64,000 bases of DNA from Pempheris klunzingeri (Eukaryota > Chordata > Actinopteri > Acropomatiformes > Pempheridae), in assembly GCF_042242105.1 (NCBI RefSeq), contig NC_092029.1, positions 14,742,885 through 14,806,884 on the forward strand, given 5' to 3'. Below the pieces are notes generated by a model, which did no database searches, was not told the origin of the DNA, and saw only the letters and a program-made list of their open reading frames with translations. Within the stretch, counting starts at the first letter, position 1, and every line of letters begins with the position of its first letter. The translations under genes and the position numbers were made by a program. Shown here one piece after another: positions 40,831-64,000 of the stretch.

Positions 40831-42854
40831 CTGCTCTGCAGCTTCTATTTCAACTCAATTAGCTTTATTAGCAAGACTGTGCCAAAGACAGCATGGCAAA
40901 AGCCCCAAGTAATAATGAGACTATTGGGAAAAGAAGAAATAAAAAGAGAAGGGTACAATTCATGAAATCAGGGTAAGAGCAGAAAATAAGGAACACTTGT
41001 TATGTGTGAGTATTTAGCTCCTACATCAGACCCTCCATCACATGGTGAGTGTCAGTATCACTATCAGCTGTTGTGAGAGCAGGGAATCATTCAAAATGAT
41101 GAAATAAAAAATGGTTAATTAGATCTTTCTTGCTGTTAAAGTTAAGTTATACACAAGACAGACAGACAGATAGATTGTTCTCATGTAGGAGAGTTATATA
41201 GCTAATTTTGGATCATATCATTATATAGCTAATTTTGGATCCTAATTACGCATTAATGTGTATGTAGCATTTTAATGTAGCTGATGGGGTCAATTCTAAA
41301 TTCTGTCTTAAACTCTGAATCTGTCAAGTAACAAGCAACTACAGGCCTCACAGAAATCTAGCAGAGTAAACAAAAGTACAAAGTAGTGAAGTGAAAGTAT
41401 TCAAAAGTACGAGCTCCTAAAAATATGACTTGACAACAATACAAGTTTAAATGAATGGAGTTACTTTCCAGCACTAACAGAGTATTGCTACAGTAGTAAT
41501 GATTGTTTTCACACTTCAATTAGTACCTTCAATATATACTGTAGCTTCAAAAAACTACTGATTTGGCCTTTAAGTGTTTCCTCATTATTTCGTCATGGAG
41601 CTACTCAGAGATAAAATGCTTGGAAAATCTCTTGTTACCGTGTCAGTGTATCCTCTAATAAATAAACATACACTCACTGCACTCCAGGGTATGAAGAATT
41701 TGCCGTTATTTTTCCACAATCGTCTTCCCACTGATCCCCTTACGTTCCACACGTTTTTATACATGTTCACATAGATGAATTTAACTAAGTTCTTGTCACA
41801 GCACTATTAATCATCACAAACTAATGGGATCTACTGTCATTTCACCTTGCCGAGCAGAACAGAAACTGTCTAATCTCCTGCAGCCTCAGAAATATCTACA
41901 CCAAAGCCTGAAGCTGCCTTTTTCCTGCTGTATTTTCTATTAAGTTAATCCTTTCTGACACCTCTGTGCTTAACCTCTTTTCCTCATTAGGCTCTCTCCT
42001 GCCAGTTCCCGATTCTTAAATACTTACCTTCCTGGAAAGACAGACAGTTAAACCTCCCTTTGCCTTTGCAGTGATTTATTCCAATGCAGCTGTTTTGCCT
42101 TTGTTTTTCTAAGGAGCAGCGGTGGATGAGGGACTCAGAAATGTATTATCAGCGAAAACGTACCTAAACTATCAAAACTTGCACATATTCTGCAGGAAAA
42201 TGCCCTCTGTGACTGATGTATTGTTATATATGGCACCCTTACATTGCTTTGAGTGATTTTACTAATGTAACTGGGCTTTGAATGCTTCACATGCTGTTGA
42301 CCACACAATATTCTTCTTTGGACTTTTTTCTCCCATCTTTCCTTTTCTGTGAAACATTGAACGATTTTGCCTCTTTGGGCCTCAAATAGATATTTTAATG
42401 AAGCTGTTGAGAGAGAATATGTCTCTTTGGTGGAGCTGCTCACAGCTCGGACAGAATAGTCTGAAACATGACAAGGAGTCCAAACTAAACACTGCTTTTC
42501 ATGTAAGAAACCACTGGTTTTATCTTTATACCCGTATTGTGCTTTATAAGCTTATTATAGGATTTTTAATGTAAAATCTTAATCTGAGAAGTAACTGACA
42601 AGTCGAATATTTCCCTTTGAAATGTAGATAACTTAAGTATGTATTTGCATAAAATGTAGATATTTAAGTAAAGTACAAGTACCTCAAAATTGTACTGAAC
42701 AAATGCTTTTTTTCCTGAAAACCTTCATGGATCTCATCAATGGTTAGTGATGGAGGGTATGACTGTTACTCATTCATTCATCAAAATTCATGCACTTCTC
42801 TAACTTTCAGGCTACCACCTACCAAACCTCTAGTACCAAAGAAGAAAATCACTA
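40831..42854. other. Intergenic region between pals1 and gphn
   Basis: About 2 kb of AT-rich DNA between the pals1 promoter and the gphn 3' end. Bases 40852-40960 resemble a fish interspersed repeat (wording such as AGCTTTATTAGCAAGAC). A short tandem duplication at 41190-41242 is listed separately. I see no credible gene. Confidence 0.55.
41190..41242. repeat. Two-copy tandem duplication
   Basis: The phrase TTATATAGCTAATTTTGGAT occurs twice in direct orientation, about 28 bases apart. Confidence 0.85.
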
Positions 42855-42872
42855 TTTTTTCTTTAGATACAT

Positions 42873-42878
42873 TTTATT
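42873..42878 (-). terminator. gphn: Probable gphn poly(A) signal
   Basis: AATAAA on the - strand (TTTATT on +), about 1.15 kb after the stop codon. Confidence 0.5.
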
Positions 42879-43697
42879 AAAAAAGGAAACCCAACAAGAA
42901 CTTTTTTTTTTACATAATGATCAAGGATTTTTATTATCTTAGTCTCTTTCATCAGTTTCATATCATTACAGAAAATGTTATAGTACAGCGTTGTTCAATG
43001 TCTCCTCATTGCTTAATAATTTCCTTAGGAGTGCTGGTCACATATATCTGTACAATATGGTTCTTATTTTTTTTCTGTACATTTTTTGTGAAGTTGGTTA
43101 AAAAGGCTGTCAGCACTTAAAGAAGCTGTTTCTTTTCTTTCTTTTCTTTTCTTAAATAGTTGATCAAATAAAAGATTATTTTTCCCAGGTTCAGCTCGCC
43201 CCTGGGGGGGTTTGGGGCGGAGTTTACACCCGGTCATCGTGAATATAAGGAAGCTTCAGGGTCTGGGCAGACTGGGGCGTGCCCCCCCACCTCCCCATCC
43301 CAACATCACCTCTTCCCTGCCCAGGCATTTGGCACTGCGCACATAAACAAGACTCACAAGATAAACAACAAGCAAAGCTCTTTGTGAAGCCATTATGATG
43401 CATACTAATGAGAGAAAAACAGAAGTGTCACCTTGATGGGCGCTCAAAAGAGGAAGTGGTCTTGATGTGCCCCCTCTTCCTCTTTGCTTGAGCACCATGG
43501 GAAATCTGGAGTCTTCCTCAATGTTTTCTTCATTTTCAAAAAACAGATTATTTTTTTCCACTAAAGATGAGAAAATAATAATTTTCTTTTTTTGTCCTGG
43601 CAGGCACCTACAGCTGTCTATTAAAATGCTACTGCTATAGATAAGGTCTAGCATTGAACACACAAAGCAATTGCAATGAAAGGAACGAAGTTGCCTT

Positions 43698-43758
43698 AAT
43701 ATAATAATGATAATAAGAAGAATAATGATAATAATAATAAGAATAATCATAATAATAT
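43698..43758. repeat. Interrupted (AAT/GAT)n simple repeat in the gphn 3' UTR
   Basis: About 60 bases of AATAATGATAATAAG-type trinucleotides. In the gphn mRNA this reads as AU-rich UUAUUAUUAU. Confidence 0.9.
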
Positions 43759-44031
43759 ATTACAGAATAAATCTCTTTTTATAATTAGATTTTTTCATTA
43801 AAAGTTATATTTTCTTTGTTTGAAATACTATAATCTTTTTAAATTAATTTTTTCATATGTATCTAGGTTGTGATCAAGATGTTGACTATACCTCAACGTT
43901 ATCCAAATCAATAAAAACTAGCTGTGCCGTTGCATATTACAGAATAGTCAATGATATGTGGACATGCACCGTGAACCACCCATTCCAACCCTCGCTATAT
44001 GACGCCGACGCTCCGTCCCTCTGTGATGACA

Positions 44032-59079
<15,048 letters not shown>

Positions 59080-61163
59080 CTAAAGATGGAGAGAGCGATT
59101 GGGAGAGAAAGACGAAGGGCAAGAAGAAAGAAAGAGAGAGAGAGAGGGAGAGCAGAGGTAGTGGTAATTTGAGATAAACCGGGCTGCTCTTTTGACATGC
59201 TTGAGATGAGAGGCTGTTTATACAACAGTCAGAAGCAAAGGCAAGAGCCGTGTCACACTACACTGTGCGCTTTGTCCTGCTGTTGGGAGATGGCTGCATC
59301 TCCTGCACTGCCATTATGATCACTTATTGTACACTACATCATCATATCACAGGTGATATTCACACCGATAAATGCACTGACATGTCACATCACTATCAGA
59401 TTAAAGCACTAAAAGGAATATATGGACAAAGGCAACAACATACAGAGTGACAATATTGTATCACAAGGTCATAACAGATGTGTAACTGTGCTACAGTGTA
59501 ACATCAAATGTAGTGGAAATGTATCGTCGAGTATAGATAGTGGCTATTCAGATGTGGTGCGGGATGGTGAGATTTCTCTGGAAATCGCTGATGCTGCGTG
59601 GTAGCTGCACTGGCGCTTAAATACTTGGAATCTCTGGGAAGGAAGGGAGGACAGCAGAGTGGGTTAAGACTGGGCTGAGCTTCCCGAAAACATCTGGAGA
59701 CTACAGCCAGCTGTTGTTATTGGCGAGTAAACGGAGAACAAGGTGGTATGATTAATATGTCTTTGCCAAATTAACTGAAACAGCACAGCAGAAAGAAACC
59801 AGCCTCTATCTCATGTTAGTGCTTCTCAAATATAGACAACATTTCCCATAATTCCTGTTTCTTCCTGTCATTGGTACTAACATCTCTGGTATTACGAAAT
59901 AGTCATATGGCATAAGTCATATGTCCCAATTCCATGCAACATACATGTGGTGTGAAGTGAAATATCTACTGTATACTAATGGTCAGTCAGTACTAGTCAG
60001 TCCAATTAATTTAAAATAGTTTTTTCAAAGATTATATTTTTTTTATACAATCTCAACTCAAGGACCACATACTAGCCTTTTCCTGAGCTTTCAACCTTGA
60101 TCATACGGTGTCCTTCAGAGGACGGAGTTTGTTCAGTTGTCATGGAGAGGGATCTATTGACATGCAAGCTAGTGAGTGGACTTTGAGTTGGAATTGTTTC
60201 ATCAAGTCGCAATATCAAAGGTAAAGAATGAGCTTTTTGTGTTCTGAGGCACTTCTGGGGTCGTTTCACCATCACCCACAGTTTTTAGAATTTTTTTTCC
60301 ATCTACCTTTGTGCAATGCATTGTGGGACAATATAGTTGATCACATTTACACTCTTTAATCAAGCAGATTTAGGAATACTGACCTTTTTGAGTGCACTTT
60401 TCAGTGTGAAAACACAACAATACGTACACAAAATCAGCTTAAAATTAGCATGTAGGATGGAATTGGGATATAGCAAAGACCTCAAAGTTTTGACCGTACT
60501 GGGAGAACAGCACCCTCACCTTGTTTAATATTGGCCCGATCAACAGGTTTCCCGAAGGAATCTAATCAAACTGCACATAATCTTAAGTGCATTGCAGATG
60601 GTTAGGGCTAAATGAAAGAGCAAAAACAAGCTATACAATAAGTGCTACATGGACATACTAGTTGTCCCCATATCATCTCACCACTTAGAAAGCTGCCAAC
60701 CTCCCGGTGATCATTAGCTGTCTGCTAATGGCATTTATAGAAAACTAACATGGCACTGAAGCATTGATGTTACAGACGTAACACAGCACTTCAGACACCT
60801 TATACAGAAGATGCTGTGTTACAGTATGAACATGCTTTTGGGAAGCCCAGCCTCAGGGAATGACTAAATAAGGGAAGGAGAATCACAAGTTGCAATTTAT
60901 CAGGCTACACGATTGGCACAGAATAAGTATTCCTTTATATAACTACACCAATGGGTGCAGTGAAAGTATATAAATCTGGCCAAAAGCAATTCTGGTGCCA
61001 AAATTTTACTGTCTGTAGGAATTCAGGGCAGTTATTTTAATTTAAGTATCCGTTTGCTTTAAAGGGTGTCTTCTGGTCAATGTTTTGACTTGAAGCTCTC
61101 CATTTGTCTTCCTGCATGCTTGCTGGCCGTAATTCAGATGCGTCGACAGACAGAACTTATTAC

Positions 61164-61184
61164 CTGTCTGTCTGTCTGTCTGTC
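61164..61184. repeat. (CTGT)n microsatellite
   Basis: Five tandem CTGT units. Confidence 0.93.
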
Positions 61185-61439
61185 ATGTTCTGTCTGCCCT
61201 TACATGTCTTCACTCTCTCTGGGGTCTGATCGGTCCTCCTTTCCTTCAATAACTTCTGCGACCTGGCGCTATCACATAAGTTGGGTGTGGGCAGTGTGTG
61301 TGGTGTATGGAGAACCAAAGCACCCATGGTGAAGGTGAAGGTCTCTCTACCCACCCACCCGCCCACCCACCTGCCACTTTCTCCCTCCTCCCCACCCTCG
61401 CCACCATGATAACTTGGCTAATACTGTGACACCACTGGG

Positions 61440-62560
61440 CACCAAACAGCCGAGGTGAAAGGGTGGGAGATGGGAGGTGGGGCAAAGTGGGTGGGATGGC
61501 GGAGGAGGAGGAGGGATGGAGAGACAGAGAGATAGAAAAAGACAGGTAGGTAGATAGAGAGAGGCAGAGGGTGGCGGGATGAGGGTCAGCATGAGGTGGT
61601 CCCACAGCCCGGAAAGAAAAGAAACGAACAAAAACAGGAAGCACGGACTAGACAGACTTCACTAAACTACAGAGCCGAGACATAGCAGAAAGGAGGGAAA
61701 ACAAGAAGAAAAGAACAAAAACAATAAAGACCACTAGAGCGGCCTGATGGCATCTACTTAACAGACATCCAGCACACCAGACATTGCTACTGAAAGCGGA
61801 GCATGTTAACCGGAGAGACAGAAACAGAGATAGACAGACAGATGGAGGAAGAGAAAGAGAGACAGAGAAAGTGGACGACAAGAGACAGGAAAAGGGTGGG
61901 TGGGAGACGGAGGGAGGAAGAATCCTAACAGACCGGACAGAGAAAATAGTAAGGAAGAGTGACGAGAGTGAACGACAGACAGGGTCGAGAACGAGAAAGA
62001 GACCAGTGGCGACAGACAGATAGAGAGACAGACAGAGACAAAAGAGAGAGAGAGAGAGAGAGAGATAGCTAGGCAAGCGAGGAGGGAGGGAAGGAGGGAG
62101 GGAGGGGGGGACGTAGGGTGGGGAGACAGAGCGGGGCGTTTGTTTTGCGCGCTCCTCGGAGGAGGGTGAGGGAAAGGCAAGGGGGGGGAGGAGGGGTGGG
62201 CGGGGAGGGGAGGGTTGGGGCGGGATAGTTACTCGAGAGCTGAAGGTCCTCCTGCGATCATCTTTAAGCCCCTCCAACCTACACTGGAGCTAGTGGAGAT
62301 AAAGCATCGAATCACAGGCATCAGTGCATCTGTCCCGGCAACCACAACATAACAGACAGACATACAAGACAGACAGGACAGACAAGACAGACAGGACAGA
62401 CAAGACAGACAGACGGACAGACGGACGGACAGATGGACGCAAGGACACACAGACAGACAGGCATCCACTACGACAAGCAACCCTAGCAGGAGAAGGGAGG
62501 GGGGCAGCAAGGAGAGGAGTGGGGTAGATAGAAAGAAGGAGAGAAAGACAGGAGGAAGGC
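61440..62560. repeat. Long purine-rich / GA-rich tract
   Basis: About 1.1 kb in which the + strand is strongly skewed to A and G (GAGA, GGAGG, GACAGA units), including pure (GA)n at 62043-62065 and G-runs at 62090-62220. gphn is read from the other strand, so its pre-mRNA is C/U-rich here. All the long open frames in this tract (Ser/Leu/Pro or Arg/Glu/Asp) come from this composition. Confidence 0.85.
62353..62460. repeat. GACAGACAAGACAGACAG minisatellite
   Basis: Tandem, imperfect repeats of GACAGACAGGACAGACAA-type units, sliding into (GGAC)n and (CAGA)n. Confidence 0.9.
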
Positions 62561-64000
62561 GTAGTGGGCCCTGTGGCGGCCATGCTGGAGGCCTTACGAG
62601 CTCCTGAAGCAACACTGAGGTTGAACAGCTAGTGAAATTTTAAAATATACAACTTAACTTTCACAAAGAAAAGGTGCAGATTTTTTTTTTTGGGACTTAG
62701 AAGTAATAATTCAGCTAATGAGAAGTGATAAATTTTGGATGGAGATAATGTTATGCGGTTAGCTAACTATCTGGTCATCTGCACACTCTTAAACAATAGG
62801 ATTAATGATATTCTATATCTTATAGGATTAATGGTAGCCTATATTTTTTTGTACTTATTGTCAACAAATCCCATAAAAGGACCCACACCAGCAATGAACT
62901 GATGCTACTAACTGGCCTGATACAGATTACTCTTCTGTGCCTAGAGCGCCATTGTTGTGCAGAAAACCAAATCATGTTCCTTCATTAGCACGAACACTGC
63001 AGTTAACTCTATTCTCCCGGTTAAACAGACTTTTTTTAGTGGTTTTTATTTTCCTGGAGTAAATCAGAACTAACTAACACGTGTATCAGAAGTAATGTGG
63101 CATCTGATAGTTGTATTATAACGGTAACAGGAACAAAAACAGTTTACTGTGTCACAAAAAATGAAGTTATTGTGTTAAGTCTGACCTCAATGAACCACAC
63201 GTGCAGCATGTAAGTGCATAAGAATATGGTATTTAATTTAAAATCTCTTCTTTCTTTACTTGTTATTTCTCATATTCTTTGCATACAGCCTATTTTTCCA
63301 GTGGACGTCCATGATGGCGCCAGCTGCGGTTGCTAGGACATCTGCGCCACAACTGCACAGCCCTCATATAGAGAGAGGAAGAAGTATGATGAAAAAAAAA
63401 AAAAACTGACAGAAAGAAAAGACAAAGGTGGGGATTAAGGGAGCTAAATACAGCTACGGCAAGACACAGATCAACTTGCAGACATTGAAAAGCACATATG
63501 AAAACTAAAGATCGACAGCTAGGACATTTTCGAACAAGGTGTGCCTTGCTAAAAAAAAACAAACTGCAAAAGACATCTAAAATAAAAAACAACAACAAAA
63601 CAAAATCATACAATAAACGCAGAACAGTTACATTAAAATCTCACTACCTGGCTAGTCTCTTTAAATACAAAGACAAACCACAAGAATCACAAGTTTTCTA
63701 ATTCCTGATCCAGTTTCACATTCGCCTTTATCGTAATGTATCAATGATCTGTCCTGTAGCTGGAGTTAATGCAGTAAATACACAGTCACCGTTGACTAAG
63801 AAACAGCTCAAAACCTTGATGCAGTGTGGAGTGATGACACTAGGACTGACACTGGTGGAAAACAAGACCTCAGTATGACAAAAAAAAAAAAAATTAGCTA
63901 AGCAGAAAAGATCATACCATCAGAGAGCCATGGGAGGGAGAGGAGGGGGGGCACTTTGCATATGGAGATGAACACAGTGGAAAAGCTAGAGGAGGGAGGA

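Larger units (their letters stand above)
42855..44031 (-). other. gphn: gphn 3' untranslated region
   Basis: Downstream of the gphn stop on the - strand. AATAAA at 42878-42873 (- strand) is the likely poly(A) signal. The UTR contains an interrupted (ATT)n tract at about 43698-43758 and a TTTTC-type run at 43131-43154. The 164-codon - strand frame at 43750-43256 starts in this simple repeat and is not a credible gene. Confidence 0.6.
59080..64000 (-). other. Partial gphn intron(s), low-complexity rich
   Basis: No further gphn exon was recognised here. The stretch contains a (CTGT)n run at 61164-61184, a long purine-rich (+ strand) tract at 61440-62560, and an unexplained 67-codon - strand frame at 60275-60072. 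Upstream gphn linker exons either lie past the window end or diverge too far for me to see. Confidence 0.5.

Noticed and set aside
43256-43750. 164-codon - strand frame below the gphn stop
   Set aside because: It begins in an ATT simple repeat within the gphn 3' UTR and shows no domain or composition typical of a protein.
62228-62274. Possible 47-nt gphn exon on the - strand (acceptor GTGTAG, donor CGA|GTAACT)
   Set aside because: It would fit the phase of the next exon and contains DDRRRTFSSR-type residues, but I know no gephyrin counterpart. It borders the low-complexity tract, and the donor is ordinary.
61246-62615. Several 90-209 codon - strand frames rich in Ser, Leu and Pro
   Set aside because: They are explained by the purine-skewed + strand and have no non-repetitive protein content.
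63290-63360. GC-rich patch with GATGGCGCC (YY1-like) near the right end
   Set aside because: A single motif with no CpG island, exon or start signal; not enough to call a promoter.

Overview
The window looks like nuclear DNA of a ray-finned (teleost) fish. Genes are split into many short exons with GT/AG introns, the noncoding DNA is rich in (CA)n and (GA)n microsatellites, and the proteins are close to vertebrate orthologues with fish-like substitutions. I made every call by reading splice sites and translating by eye. Family assignments rest on remembered vertebrate protein sequences, not on a search.

There are five protein-coding genes. (1) rbm25, + strand, coding 2042-12261, 16 coding exons, about 816 aa: an RRM / RE-RD-rich / PWI splicing factor. 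(2) eif2s1, - strand, coding 17893-14924, 7 coding exons, 315 aa: translation initiation factor eIF2 alpha with its regulatory serine. (3) atp6v1d, + strand, coding 19860-22499, 9 exons, 248 aa: V-ATPase subunit D. (4) pals1 (mpp5), - strand, coding 37366-24135, 13 coding exons, about 650 aa: an L27-L27-PDZ-SH3-GuK polarity scaffold. (5) gphn (gephyrin), - strand, the last 14 coding exons at 59079-44032, 448 aa: the end of the linker plus the complete MoeA-like E domain. The N-terminal G domain must lie beyond base 64000.

Layout: 1-1460 is upstream DNA. rbm25 and eif2s1 converge tail to tail around 13.1-14.4 kb. eif2s1 and atp6v1d are head to head across about 350 bp at 19.5-19.86 kb. atp6v1d and pals1 converge around 23.05-23.35 kb. 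pals1 and gphn are tandem on the - strand, separated by about 2 kb. The block gphn-pals1-atp6v1d-eif2s1 matches the order on human 14q23; rbm25 lies several Mb away in human. The genes are not a pathway: splicing, translation, vacuolar acidification, epithelial polarity, and synapse/molybdenum cofactor.

I found no convincing undescribed biological system. The best leads are smaller. They are three TTAA-flanked inverted-repeat elements in introns of eif2s1, pals1 and gphn; two frame-preserving candidate cassette exons (27 nt in rbm25, 105 nt in pals1); an M-box-like site in the shared eif2s1/atp6v1d promoter; a purine-skewed tract of about 1.1 kb in a gphn intron; and a perfect 18-bp inverted repeat upstream of rbm25.
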